Shown: positions 8,087 through 16,678 of the stretch, one piece after another
Position numbering within the stretch: the first letter of the stretch is position 1
How the letters are laid out: the number at the start of each line of letters is the position of its first letter
NCBI RefSeq assembly: GCF_024228315.1
Contig: NZ_CP100454.1
Span: 310,001 to 374,000 of the forward strand
Reading direction: 5' to 3'
Length of the DNA stretch: 64,000 nt
Source: Halomarina pelagica
Lineage (GTDB): Archaea; Halobacteriota; Halobacteria; Halobacteriales; Haloarculaceae
The notes under the pieces: generated by a model
Databases searched by the model: none
The model's input: only the letters and a program-made list of their open reading frames with translations
What the model was told of the DNA's origin: nothing
Made by a program: the position numbers and the translations under genes

Positions 8087-8100
8087 CCGAAGATGTTCGG
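8087..8100. promoter_or_regulatory. CGAA-N4-TTCG palindrome upstream of the oxidase-like membrane gene
   Basis: CCGAAGATGTTCGG lies 38 bp upstream of the ATG at 8049 on the minus strand, with exact arms. Confidence 0.6.
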
Positions 8101-8132
8101 GACGACGTCCGCCCGAACTGTGCGAGGTAGTT

Positions 8133-8157
8133 CGAGAGACGCCAGAGGCGTCTCTCG
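8133..8157. other. Perfect 11-bp hairpin with 3-nt loop
   Basis: CGAGAGACGCC, then AGA, then GGCGTCTCTCG: the two arms are exact reverse complements. It lies between two divergent promoters, so it is not an ordinary terminator. A second perfect stem (CGAAAAT-CTCCA-ATTTTCG) follows at 8164-8182. The pair could be operators, a small structured RNA, or a 5-prime leader structure. Confidence 0.5.
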
Positions 8158-8259
8158 TCATCACGAAAATCTCCAATTTTCGGACAACCGGCCTCGGAAG
8201 AAGAACGAAGTGAGTATGCCGGCGCTGACCGTCTCTACGTACATACCGTGTGCACTCAG

Positions 8260-8273
8260 CCGAACATCTCCGG
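8260..8273. promoter_or_regulatory. Near-palindrome upstream of the 8324 gene
   Basis: CCGAACATCTCCGG has one mismatch (TCCGG for TTCGG). It lies 50 bp before the ATG at 8324. Confidence 0.45.
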
Positions 8274-8323
8274 ACGTAGTCCTTTGCGATTCGCGTCCGT
8301 AGGACTAGCTGCCAACAGAACAA

Positions 8324-9208
8324 ATGAGGGACGAATACGACGAGTTACAGGAGCAAACTCACAGGAGGTACTGGGAACGCGTTTCAGCCGACCAGATAGA
8401 GCCTCCGATTCAGGTTGGACTCCCGTACGTCGAACTCAAGCTTGAACATCCGGATGTCGAGCCCACCCAGTTTAGTAATTCGTTCTTCCCTGATGTGGTT
8501 CCCTATCAAATTGGCGCGGAACATCGTATCTTCTACTGGCGATCGGCTCTCTCTGCCGGTCATGCGCCTCTTGCGCAATGGGCCGGAGTCTGCGCGACGG
8601 CACATAGAGTAGAGCCTATCACGACAGGGAAATCGATGGCTCCAACGCTCGTGACTACCGCTGACGCCACGCATGTGGTCGTCGTCGACGGGATTATTGG
8701 AGGCGAGTCCACGGAAGCTATCCTTTCACAGTACGAGCCACCGAGAATTTTGGTCGATCGAGTAACTGCCGATGCGGTGGTACTCGATACACCGGCCGGT
8801 CGACGCCGAGTTTCCAGCGGGAACCGCGAGCAGATTGAACTCCTACCGCAACGCGTACGTGTCGGAGACAGCAAGAAGCGGATCTGCGTTACCCCACAGC
8901 TTCATATTCGGTATCCGGGGCAACGAGTCGTGTATCATCCAGCACCAGACGCAACGTACGCGTTGTTTCCCTCGTTCGGATTGACACTCGATGACGTTCC
9001 TAATCCAGTTTCGATTCCGCAAACGGGAGACGATCTCGATGACACTGCACTCACGGCAGCATTCGGTGTCGATCTGTCAGCACGACCGTATGCCGAGCGA
9101 GTGCTCTGGCAGGCATTTGCGTACACAAGCTTTAGCCCCCACCGAGAGTCGCCGCCGCAACTCGCTCAGCTCGACTCCGGGCTACTCGCTGTCCTCAATC
9201 CAAGCTGA
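8324..9208 (+). CDS. Hypothetical soluble protein, function unknown
   Basis: A 294-residue protein I do not recognise. It has no membrane helix, no signal peptide and no clear cofactor motif. The middle (about residues 110-190) is rich in short Val/Ile strands, suggesting a beta-rich domain (THVVVVDGIIGG..., ILVDRVTADAVVLDTPAG). Six cysteines/histidines are scattered and not clustered. It is divergent from the oxidase-like gene, sharing a 274-bp promoter region with two operators and two hairpins, so it is probably co-regulated with it. Confidence 0.65.
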   Translation: MRDEYDELQEQTHRRYWERVSADQIEPPIQVGLPYVELKLEHPDVEPTQFSNSFFPDVVPYQIGAEHRIFYWRSALSAGHAPLAQWAGVCATAHRVEPITTGKSMAPTLVTTADATHVVVVDGIIGGESTEAILSQYEPPRILVDRVTADAVVLDTPAGRRRVSSGNREQIELLPQRVRVGDSKKRICVTPQLHIRYPGQRVVYHPAPDATYALFPSFGLTLDDVPNPVSIPQTGDDLDDTALTAAFGVDLSARPYAERVLWQAFAYTSFSPHRESPPQLAQLDSGLLAVLNPS

Positions 9209-9242
9209 CTGAAGACAGACGTACTCAACTAACCAAACCATT

Positions 9243-9500
9243 CTAGGAACGAGAACTAGCATCATCAAGAAGCTGCGTTCCTGCCTCCGTAAGTTCGTAT
9301 ACGCCGCCACCGAACATGGCAATGTAGCCCTGATCGTGAAGAGAACTACACTGGAGGTCGACCTCAACAGGGTGCATCTCGAGTCGGGTGGCGATCTCCA
9401 CTACCTGCAGTGGTCCATCCGTATCGAGGAGATCAAGAACGGCCGTTCCTACGCCATCCATCTGTATACATTCAGTTTGTCGTGGGTGTCGATTTGGCAT
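9243..9500 (-). CDS. Small winged-helix DNA-binding protein
   Basis: An 85-residue protein that is almost entirely a winged-helix domain: AVLDLLDTDGPLQVVEIATRLEMHPVEVDLQCSSLHDQGYI, then a wing FGGGVYELTEAGTQLL. This resembles PhiH1-repressor and MarR-like small haloarchaeal regulators. An internal ATG (9461) would still keep the whole domain. It is next to and in the same direction as the TFB gene (48-bp gap). Its target is unknown. Confidence 0.7.
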   Translation of the reverse strand: MPNRHPRQTECIQMDGVGTAVLDLLDTDGPLQVVEIATRLEMHPVEVDLQCSSLHDQGYIAMFGGGVYELTEAGTQLLDDASSRS

Positions 9501-9548
9501 GGTGATCGAAATTAGCTGAATTCGGCGTTTGTTGCATTTGTTCCGAGG

Positions 9549-10520
9549 TCAGGCGAATTCATCATCAGCTTGCGCTTCGAGGAGTTCTTGATAGCGATTC
9601 CGGATTGTCACCTTGCTCACTTGCGTTACGTCGCTGACTTGCTGTTGGGTCACGGACTCATTCGTGAGATGTGATGCGGCGTAGACCGCGGATGCAGCGA
9701 GTCCGACGGGACTTTTACCACTGTGCAGGCCCAATGACATCGCTGTTTCGAGGAGATCCCGTGCGACGCGTTCTGATTCTGCACTGAGTGTGAGCTCCGA
9801 GTTGAATCGACTGACGTAGGTTGTGGGATCAGTTGGCTCGATTCCCAGCTCCAGTTCTTGGACCAGGTACCGATAGGCACGCTGGATCCGGAGCTTCTCG
9901 ACCCGGCTGACGTCGCTTATCTCGACCAGACTTCGAGGGATACCAGTTTGGCGGGCCGCACCGTACAGACACGCCGTCGCTATGCCTTCGATCGAGCGAC
10001 CGGGCAGGAGTTCTTCCTCGAGTGCTCGTCGATACAGGACGCCGGCGGTCTCCCGGACGATTTCCGGTAATCCAAGTGCCGCGGCCATCCGATCGATCTC
10101 GCCGAGTGCCTGTTTCAGATTCCGCTCTTGGTTACTCTTCGCGCGGAAGCGCTCATCCCAGACGCGGAGTCGCCCCATCAACTCACGTTGGCGTGTATTC
10201 AGCGACTTCCCGGATGAATCTTCATTCCGCCAGCCGATCGTCGTGCTCAGTCCTTTATCGTGGAGACGATTCGTGGTCGGTGCACCAACGCGACTGCGAG
10301 ATTCCTTTTCCTCTTGGCTGAACGAACGCCACTCAGGTCCGCGATCGACGAGTTCGGCGTCGACAACCAATCCACACGACTCACAGAGCTGTTCGGCGCG
10401 CTCGGGATCATAGATCACATCGGCGTCGCACTCCGGACAGACCAACTCGGTGACCCCATCCTCTGATGCGGTACCACGTTCGGTAGTGTCCGTCCGATCG
10501 TGACTACGGATTTTGTACAT
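9549..10520 (-). CDS. tfb: Transcription initiation factor IIB (TFB paralog)
   Basis: A 323-residue archaeal TFB. The N-terminal zinc ribbon has CPEC at 28-31 and CESC at 46-49. The B-finger/linker follows (WRSFSQEEKESRSRVGAP, HDKGLSTTIGW). Two cyclin folds then cover about residues 125-310, each with the expected helix pattern (RSIEGIATACLYGAARQTG; SPVGLAASAVYAASHLTN). TFB recruits RNA polymerase to TBP-TATA. Haloarchaea use many TFB paralogs for promoter-selective programmes. This one is divergent from an orphan coxA, suggesting a paralog tied to the respiratory island (inference). Confidence 0.95.
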   Translation of the reverse strand: MYKIRSHDRTDTTERGTASEDGVTELVCPECDADVIYDPERAEQLCESCGLVVDAELVDRGPEWRSFSQEEKESRSRVGAPTTNRLHDKGLSTTIGWRNEDSSGKSLNTRQRELMGRLRVWDERFRAKSNQERNLKQALGEIDRMAAALGLPEIVRETAGVLYRRALEEELLPGRSIEGIATACLYGAARQTGIPRSLVEISDVSRVEKLRIQRAYRYLVQELELGIEPTDPTTYVSRFNSELTLSAESERVARDLLETAMSLGLHSGKSPVGLAASAVYAASHLTNESVTQQQVSDVTQVSKVTIRNRYQELLEAQADDEFA

Positions 10521-10685
10521 TGATCTGATGGTTCACGGATTGCTGTGGTGGCTTTCTGCATCAGGAGACGATGAACGGTTCCTGACGGAGCAGTACTGTT
10601 TGGTCATGACTAGCACGGAATCTGTGAGCGGAGGGGAAGTAGTGCCTGTCCGATTCCCAACTTCTGGGAATCACGTACGTAGAAA

Positions 10686-10700
10686 CCGAACATGTACCGG
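10686..10700. promoter_or_regulatory. Degenerate palindrome upstream of coxA
   Basis: CCGAACATGTACCGG keeps the left arm and spacer of the redox palindrome, but the right arm is altered and one base is inserted. It is 36 bp before the coxA ATG. Weak candidate. Confidence 0.3.
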
Positions 10701-10736
10701 AGAACCATCATGGACTCCTACCAGTAACGCTCAGTT

Positions 10737-12485
10737 ATGGCGACGGTTACGGTTCAATTCGCGCTTACACTAGTAATGGGTCTCCTTCTCGGAGGGGCAG
10801 TCTGGTGGCTCACGTCGGTCGAAAACTGGCGGTCGTATACTCCGGCCGGTGGCGGTACACAGCAACAAGGAGAGGAACACCAACACGTGGAAAAACCGGG
10901 CGGCCTCGTTCGGTGGCTCACCACCGTCGATCACAAGGACATCGGCCTTATGTACGGCGCGTTCGCGCTACTCTCGTTCGCGTGGGGCGGCATCGCGGTC
11001 ACACTGATGCGAACGGAGCTCACAACACCTCCAGCCGACCTCCTCGGAGCAACAACGTACAACGCCCTGATGACTAGCCACGGGATTACGATGCTGTTCC
11101 TGTTCGGCACGCCTATGCTCGCTGCTATCTCGAATTACATGATCCCGCTCTTGATCGGGGCGGATGACATGGCGTTCCCGCGGATCAACGCGATTGCGTT
11201 CTGGCTGCTTCCACCAGGGGCACTACTCATCTGGGCAGGGATCATCCTCGAACCGCTCGGAATCGGGGTCGAAGGAGCCCAAACTGCATGGACGTTGTAC
11301 GCACCACTCTCGATTCAACAGACGAATCCCGGTGTCGACCTGATGATCCTCGGACTGCACCTCACTGGAGTGAGTGCGACGATGGGCGCAATCAACTTCG
11401 TGACGACAATCTTCACTGAACGCGGGGAGGAGGTCACGTGGGCGAATCTCGATCTCTTTTCGTGGACGGTACTCGTGCAGTCGGGCCAGATTCTATTCGC
11501 CTTCCCACTATTGGGTTCAGCCCTCATCATGCTCCTCCTCGACCGCAACTTCGGCACGACATTCTTCACCGTCGAAGGTGGAGGGCCGATCCTCTGGCAG
11601 CACCTCTTCTGGTTCTTCGGTCACCCTGAAGTGTACATCCTGGTCATTCCACCGATGGGCCTCGTGAGTTACATCCTCCCGCGCTTTGCAGGCCGGAAGC
11701 TGTTCGGGTTCAAATTCGTGGTGTACTCGACGCTCGCACTCGGCGTGTTGTCGTTCGGTGTGTGGGCCCACCATATGTTTGCCACCGGCATCGATCCGCG
11801 AATTCGCGCATCGTTCATGGCGGTCTCCATCGCAATTGCGATTCCGAGCGCGGTGAAGACGTTCAACTGGATTGCCACCATGTGGAACGGCGAACTGCGG
11901 CTTACCGCGCCGATGTTATTCTGTGTCGGGTTCATTGCGAACTTCATCATCGGCGGCGTCACCGGCGTATTCGAGGCGTCTATTCCAGTTGACCTCGTCC
12001 TCCACGACACGTATCACGTCATCGCGCACTTCCATTACGTGATCATGGGTGCGATTGCGTTCGCCATCTTCGCCGCCGTCTACTACTGGTTCCCGCTCTA
12101 TACGGGGAAGTGGTACCAGCGTACCCTTGCGAAGTGGCATTTCTGGCTCACCATGATCGGAACGAACGTCACGTTCTTCCCCATGATTCTCCTCGGTTAC
12201 GGTGGAATGCCTCGCCGTTACGCCAGCTACGAGCTTCCAGTCGGTCCCGAGGCGTACTTCGCGTTCCTCCACCAGCTAGCGACCTTCGGAGTCTATATTC
12301 TCGCTGTCGGACAGCTCATTTTCGTCTGGAACATCGTCCAGTCCTGGCTTGAAGGACCGGATGTTGAAGATGGAGATCCGTGGAAACTCGGAGAGCGTGG
12401 ACTGCTAACGCACGAATGGGACTGGTTTGACCGAAAACTCGAGACAACGATTCCCGACGGCGGTGCTGAATGTGGTGATGAATGA
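10737..12485 (+). CDS. coxA: Cytochrome c/quinol oxidase subunit I, A-type, orphan
   Basis: A 582-residue haem-copper oxidase subunit I. It reduces O2 at a haem-CuB site and pumps protons. Seen: low-spin haem ligand in TSHG (H115), CuB ligand and cross-linked Tyr in GHPEVY (H296), the HH pair in WAHHMF (H345-H346), the K-channel Lys in SAVKTFNW, and the haem pair in AHFHYV (H431, H433). An extra N-terminal helix precedes the VDHKDIGLMY signature. No subunit II, III or haem-O/A synthase gene is in the window. Subunit II must come from elsewhere or be replaced, perhaps by the nearby halocyanin (inference). The gene is divergent from tfb. Confidence 0.95.
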   Translation: MATVTVQFALTLVMGLLLGGAVWWLTSVENWRSYTPAGGGTQQQGEEHQHVEKPGGLVRWLTTVDHKDIGLMYGAFALLSFAWGGIAVTLMRTELTTPPADLLGATTYNALMTSHGITMLFLFGTPMLAAISNYMIPLLIGADDMAFPRINAIAFWLLPPGALLIWAGIILEPLGIGVEGAQTAWTLYAPLSIQQTNPGVDLMILGLHLTGVSATMGAINFVTTIFTERGEEVTWANLDLFSWTVLVQSGQILFAFPLLGSALIMLLLDRNFGTTFFTVEGGGPILWQHLFWFFGHPEVYILVIPPMGLVSYILPRFAGRKLFGFKFVVYSTLALGVLSFGVWAHHMFATGIDPRIRASFMAVSIAIAIPSAVKTFNWIATMWNGELRLTAPMLFCVGFIANFIIGGVTGVFEASIPVDLVLHDTYHVIAHFHYVIMGAIAFAIFAAVYYWFPLYTGKWYQRTLAKWHFWLTMIGTNVTFFPMILLGYGGMPRRYASYELPVGPEAYFAFLHQLATFGVYILAVGQLIFVWNIVQSWLEGPDVEDGDPWKLGERGLLTHEWDWFDRKLETTIPDGGAECGDE

Positions 12486-12525
12486 TTGACAAGGTCATTG
12501 TCGTCTACTACGCGCTCGGTTGTGG

Positions 12526-12717
12526 TTACTCGCCCGCAAAGGCCCAAATTAAGCTCTGGATCGTCTTTCCGATGAAAAATCCCATTACGGACCCGAGCAC
12601 CACTCCTTCAATACTGCCAAGCAGGTAGCCGATCATCGCCCCCATAGTCGTAAGGAAGTACTCTGGATAGGCACGAAGCAGCCGTAATCGGGTGAAAGGT
12701 GGCTCAGTCGTCGTCAT
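12526..12717 (-). CDS. Small two-helix membrane protein, unknown
   Basis: Sixty-three residues: a short basic N-terminus (RLRLLRAYPEYF), then two hydrophobic glycine-rich helices (TTMGAMIGYLLGSIEGVVLGSVMGFFIGKTI). No family recognised. It is convergent with coxA. A full CCGAAGGTGTTCGG palindrome sits 117 bp upstream, so it is probably a real regulated gene and might be an oxidase accessory subunit (speculative). Confidence 0.6.
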   Translation of the reverse strand: MTTTEPPFTRLRLLRAYPEYFLTTMGAMIGYLLGSIEGVVLGSVMGFFIGKTIQSLIWAFAGE

Positions 12718-12833
12718 TGATTCGGTGCCACAGGGGATCGAACCTCGGCGATTCGGTTGAATCGAGGGCCTCCGTTCGATACCGCTCCTGGAGCAGATCA
12801 GAACAGAGGATGCACTGACTCGGACATCTTGTG

Positions 12834-12847
12834 CCGAAGGTGTTCGG
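12834..12847. promoter_or_regulatory. CGAA-N4-TTCG palindrome upstream of the small membrane gene
   Basis: CCGAAGGTGTTCGG, exact arms, 117 bp upstream of the minus-strand start at 12717. No convincing plus-strand gene follows. Confidence 0.5.
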
Positions 12848-12957
12848 CTCGCTTGGATTCCTCTCCCCGTGTATGGAACGTATATCTTATATGCCGTTTT
12901 CAGGGGAGGGAGCTAATGTATTTTTCAAAGATTGTCATGAACGGTACGCTCTCACTA

Positions 12958-13236
12958 TTAGTCGACGTAGAGCGAGTAGAGGATAATCGCAAACCCGATC
13001 GTAGTCAGTGCACTCTCGATGATGAGCGCATACTGCGTCTCGACGACGATGAGTTGATCGGCGACACCTGCGAGGAGCGATCCCAAGGTAACCACACCGA
13101 ATCCGAGCGTCAAGAGACGGAGTGCGGGCGCACCCGTTCGTCGGTACGCTTTCAGCGCGTACAATGTGATCAATCCACCTAACAGTAGCGTCGCGGTCTT
13201 GAGTACGATGACCGCGACAGAGATGTGCGAACTCAT
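12958..13236 (-). CDS. DUF7521-type three-helix membrane protein
   Basis: Ninety-two residues with about three membrane helices (VAVIVLKTATLLLGGLITLYALKAYRRTG; LGFGVVTLGSLLAGVADQL; ALIIESALTTIGFAIILYSLYV). Proteins of this layout (DUF7521 in memory) usually follow a winged-helix regulator gene in haloarchaea, as here. Its start overlaps the stop of the upstream regulator by 4 bp, so the two are translationally coupled. They probably work as a membrane sensor/regulator pair; the ligand is unknown. Confidence 0.8.
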   Translation of the reverse strand: MSSHISVAVIVLKTATLLLGGLITLYALKAYRRTGAPALRLLTLGFGVVTLGSLLAGVADQLIVVETQYALIIESALTTIGFAIILYSLYVD

Positions 13237-13610
13237 GTTTCTTTACGTATCTCCGACCAGAGCTGTTCAAGCTGTTCGTCCGCCGATCGGGGCGGTCGCG
13301 TAATTGTGACTCCGAACTCACGCTCCTCGTCAAGCTCGATCTCGAGTGATTCGAAGGCCAGTCGATATCGCGTGGTATGATGCCCATCGCTACGGATCTC
13401 GGTCTGCTCATCAAGTATCGAGGCGTCCGTGAGAAGCTCTACCTTCCGGTAGGTCGTCGAGAGTGGCACATCGCAGTGTTCGGAGATCTCACTTGCCGTC
13501 ATCGGTTCATCGAGGTGCTTGATTATCATGCGACACGTTGGGTCGTCCAGCGCGTCGAGGACGTCCTGTAACTCGGGCACGCTCTCCTGTAGAAACGGAT
13601 TGCGTACCAT
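13233..13610 (-). CDS. Winged-helix (ArsR-like) transcriptional regulator
   Basis: A 125-residue protein. The N-terminal winged helix reads LDDPTCRMIIKHLDEPMTASEISEHCDVPLSTTYRKVELLTDASIL, then a wing with GHHTTRYRL. The C-terminus (EIELDEEREFGVTI...) is a small acidic extension. This is the haloarchaeal HTH type paired with DUF7521 membrane proteins, and it overlaps that gene by 4 bp. It is divergent from the multicopper oxidase gene and could control it (inference). Confidence 0.82.
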   Translation of the reverse strand: MVRNPFLQESVPELQDVLDALDDPTCRMIIKHLDEPMTASEISEHCDVPLSTTYRKVELLTDASILDEQTEIRSDGHHTTRYRLAFESLEIELDEEREFGVTITRPPRSADEQLEQLWSEIRKET

Positions 13611-13760
13611 TACCTGGTCCTCGCTGTGTGACCACGATAATTCGTTCGATATGAATGACCGATCCTCCGATTTAAAATTGAATTGAATCTTCTCTACATA
13701 GAGTCACGGGATACACTGTCCAGAAACTCGGAAGCGAACAGTAGAAATGTAGGCACATTC

Positions 13761-13774
13761 CCGAACATATTCGC
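13761..13774. promoter_or_regulatory. CGAA-N4-TTCG palindrome upstream of the multicopper oxidase
   Basis: CCGAACATATTCGC, exact core arms, 76 bp before the ATG at 13851. A TATG-type TATA candidate lies near 13812, a spacing close to that seen at the halocyanin promoter. Confidence 0.6.
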
Positions 13775-13850
13775 TCTGGTTCCTACAAACCGGGAATCAG
13801 CGTGCCGGGCTATGTACGTTATCTTCCTACCCACAACCAGAGACCAGACC

Positions 13851-15692
13851 ATGACTGAACACACCGGCCTACCCGGCACTGGCATCTCACGACGGAAATT
13901 CTTAGCAGCGACGGGGAGTGCTGGTGCATTAACCCTCGCAGGGTGTACAGCCCCGACCAATAGTGCAGGAAGTCCGCCACGATCACCCACAACCCACCAG
14001 ACAGAGACTACACCACAATCCTCCGCAACTGCGCATTCGTCACCTGAGCTCGAAAAGTGGGTCGACGAAGTCCCCCGTCCAGGCGTCATAGAACCGGTGG
14101 GGACGAAGGACGGAAGCCCCTATTACGAGGTGGAAATGCGGGAGGCAACGCAGAAGATCCACCGAGACCTGCCACCGACGACCGTCTGGGGGTACGACGG
14201 CCAGTACCCGGGGCCGACGATCGAGGCGCAGCAGGGCGAACCAGTCTACGTGCGCTGGAAGAACGAGTTGCCGGACGAGCATCTGCTGCCGGTCGATACG
14301 ACTATCCACAGTAGTAAGATTCCCTACGACAGTACCGGCGTGCGAGTCGTGACTCACCTCCACGGCGGGAACGTCGAGCACACGAGCGACGGCAAGCCGA
14401 CGGCGTGGTTCACGCGGGGCTTCGAGCAAACCGGCCCGAAGTTCGAGAAGAAGGACTACTACTACGTGAACGACCAGCCACCGGCCACGCTCTGGTATCA
14501 CGACCACTCGCTCGGTATCACTCGGCTGAACGTCTACGCTGGTCTCGCTGGCCTCTATATACTCCGCAACGACCACGAGGAATCCCTCGGATTGCCCGCG
14601 GGTAAGTACGAAATCCCGCTCGTGCTTCAGGACCGCAGCTTCAATGAAGATGGGTCGCTGTATTACCCCGACGGTGTTTCGGAGGTGGATCGGGAGGAAT
14701 CGACCCCCAAGCCGAGCATCGTCCCACAGTTCTTCGGCGACATCTCCGTCGTCAACGGGAAGGCCTGGCCCCGTCTGAGCGTCGAACCCCGGAAGTACCG
14801 CTTCCGCATACTCAACGGGTCCAACTGCCGCTTCTACAACCTCAACCTGCTCAAGTACGATGAGGCGTCCGGGATGACCGGTTCGGACGGTCCGCCGTTC
14901 ACGCTGATCGGCAACGACGGTGGCCTCCTCGGGTCACCCGTCCAAATCGACGACGGGCTCGAAGTCGGAACGGGCAAACGAGCCGATGTCGTCGTCGACT
15001 TCTCGGACTACGCTGGCCAGACCCTGTTGGTCCACAACGACGCGCGTGCGCCGTACCGAGCAATGCCTGACCGCGACATCGAGGATCAGCAACCCCTCCC
15101 GGAGGTGATGCTCATTGACGTCGCGGACGTGGGAGATGTGGATGATCCGAGCCAGGTACCCGGTACCCTGACCGAGGTTCCCGAAATCCCGGTCGATACA
15201 GTGGACCGCGAGCGATATCTCCCACTGACCATGAGCACTGACGACTTCGGACGGCCCTTGCACCTCCTGGGCTCGGAGGAGGACCCGTCGGGTCACAACC
15301 TATACGACCCGGTGACCGAGGACCCGAAGCCCCACGATACTGAAATCTGGAGTTTTGCTAATCTGACTGGTGTGTCCCATCCGATGCACCTGCATCTCGT
15401 GCACTTTCAGGTGCTGGGCCGACAATCCATCCAGGATTACAACGACTCGTCAGACTCCATCGACGTGGACGCACTTGAGCCGCCGGCACCGTACGAACGC
15501 GGGTGGAACGACGTCGTCACCGCGAACCCGGGCGAAGTGACGCACGTAATCGCTCACTTCGGCGAGTTCGAGGGACTGTTCAACGACCAGACGGGCTGGT
15601 ACATGTGGCACTGCCACATGCTCGAACACGAGGATCACGATATGATGCGACCCTTCACAGTCCTCCCGGATTCTGACGACGGCGGGCACTGA
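13851..15692 (+). CDS. Multicopper oxidase (laccase/CotA-like), Tat lipoprotein
   Basis: A 613-residue exported oxidase. It starts with a Tat signal (ISRRKFLAATGSAGALTLAGC, lipobox Cys at 32). The trinuclear and type-1 copper motifs are all present: HLHGGN, WYHDHSLG, HPMHLHLVHFQ and the final HCHMLEHEDHDMM with Cys, His and an axial Met. Three cupredoxin domains are expected from the length. Multicopper oxidases couple one-electron substrate oxidation to O2 reduction; haloarchaeal relatives include laccase LccA. Copper oxidation or detoxification fits with the CopB ATPase in the window. The ATG at 13851 is chosen because it starts the Tat signal directly; the longer frame adds 56 unlikely residues. 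Confidence 0.93.
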   Translation: MTEHTGLPGTGISRRKFLAATGSAGALTLAGCTAPTNSAGSPPRSPTTHQTETTPQSSATAHSSPELEKWVDEVPRPGVIEPVGTKDGSPYYEVEMREATQKIHRDLPPTTVWGYDGQYPGPTIEAQQGEPVYVRWKNELPDEHLLPVDTTIHSSKIPYDSTGVRVVTHLHGGNVEHTSDGKPTAWFTRGFEQTGPKFEKKDYYYVNDQPPATLWYHDHSLGITRLNVYAGLAGLYILRNDHEESLGLPAGKYEIPLVLQDRSFNEDGSLYYPDGVSEVDREESTPKPSIVPQFFGDISVVNGKAWPRLSVEPRKYRFRILNGSNCRFYNLNLLKYDEASGMTGSDGPPFTLIGNDGGLLGSPVQIDDGLEVGTGKRADVVVDFSDYAGQTLLVHNDARAPYRAMPDRDIEDQQPLPEVMLIDVADVGDVDDPSQVPGTLTEVPEIPVDTVDRERYLPLTMSTDDFGRPLHLLGSEEDPSGHNLYDPVTEDPKPHDTEIWSFANLTGVSHPMHLHLVHFQVLGRQSIQDYNDSSDSIDVDALEPPAPYERGWNDVVTANPGEVTHVIAHFGEFEGLFNDQTGWYMWHCHMLEHEDHDMMRPFTVLPDSDDGGH

Positions 15693-15764
15693 CGACGACG
15701 GGCACTACGATTTCCGTGCGGACGAGGCGAACGTCCCGGGGCTTGACCCTCGTACCTCCCGTAA

Positions 15765-15778
15765 CCGATGATGTTCGT
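15765..15778. promoter_or_regulatory. Near-palindrome upstream of peroxiredoxin
   Basis: CCGATGATGTTCGT has one mismatch in the left CGAA arm and lies 38 bp before the ATG at 15817. Confidence 0.4.
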
Positions 15779-15816
15779 GATTGATTCTTTCCCTCCGCCG
15801 GTCGCATACCGAACTG

Positions 15817-16284
15817 ATGCTCACGAATGGAGATACGGCGCCGACGTTTTCAGGCACGGTCGGAACGAGCGACCACGAACCCTTCGACCTAAACGACCAC
15901 CTCGGTGACGGACCAGCTGTCCTCGCGTTCTTCCCAGGCGCGTTCACACCTCCATGTACCAATGAAATGGTCGCCCTCCAAAATCACCATGAACGCTTCC
16001 GAGATGCTGGAGCGATTGTGCTCGGAGTGAGCGCCGACTCCCCGTTCTCTCAGGGCGCGTTCCGCGAGGAATACGGGATCGAATTCGACCTCATCAGCGA
16101 CATGTCCGGCGACGCTATCCGGGCATACGACCTCGAAATCGACATCGAGCCGCTCGGGCTCTATGGCGTCGCGAACCGGGCAGTGTTTGTCCTTGATGAG
16201 GACGGAGCAGTAACGTACAACTGGGTCGCTAAGGACCCAACGAACGAACCGGACTACGATGCCATTCTCAACGCGATCGAATAG
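15817..16284 (+). CDS. Peroxiredoxin (AhpC/TSA redoxin family)
   Basis: A 155-residue thiol peroxidase. The active site reads FFPGAFTPPCTNEM, with the peroxidatic Cys in PxxxPxC form at about residue 46. It is followed by VLGVSADSPFSQGAFREEYGIEFDLISD, typical of the BCP/AhpE branch. No second conserved resolving Cys is seen, so it may be a 1-Cys enzyme using an external thiol. It detoxifies peroxides formed by the oxidases nearby. The ATG at 15817 (MLTNGDTAP) is preferred to 15781. Bases 16285-16678 downstream hold no gene or repeat that I can support. Confidence 0.9.
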   Translation: MLTNGDTAPTFSGTVGTSDHEPFDLNDHLGDGPAVLAFFPGAFTPPCTNEMVALQNHHERFRDAGAIVLGVSADSPFSQGAFREEYGIEFDLISDMSGDAIRAYDLEIDIEPLGLYGVANRAVFVLDEDGAVTYNWVAKDPTNEPDYDAILNAIE

Positions 16285-16678
16285 AGGATAATGTACTTCA
16301 TTTTGGGTTGCTATTCTCTCATATTGGGCAGTCAAAAGGATATCCCAGCCCGAGATGCTTCACCAGTCGCCACCGCGAACGTGCAGGTAGCTCCAAAGCG
16401 TCACCTGCAAAACGACCGATTTGAGTCATACAGGATACAGGCGCCGACCTCGTCGGCACTGTAATCGTACAATCGCAGTCTACGATGATGGAGGCGACCA
16501 CCTACTGCCCTAACGTGACAATCATCTCCGCAGCGTTTCGACTCCTGTAATCTCACTCGATCAACCCAGTGAGAGCGTTTTCGATATGAACAAGGGCAAG
16601 GACGAAGAGTTCTTGAGATACGCACCTTGCATAGCCGCGAACTCTATTGTTTGACTGAACAGAGTAATGAACCTGTAG

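Noticed and set aside
12721..12760. tRNA-like T-loop on the minus strand (GAGGTTCGATCCCCTGTGGCACC)
   Set aside because: The T-arm has a mismatch and no matching acceptor 5-prime strand, D-arm or anticodon arm is found upstream. It may be a chance match or a small tRNA scar.
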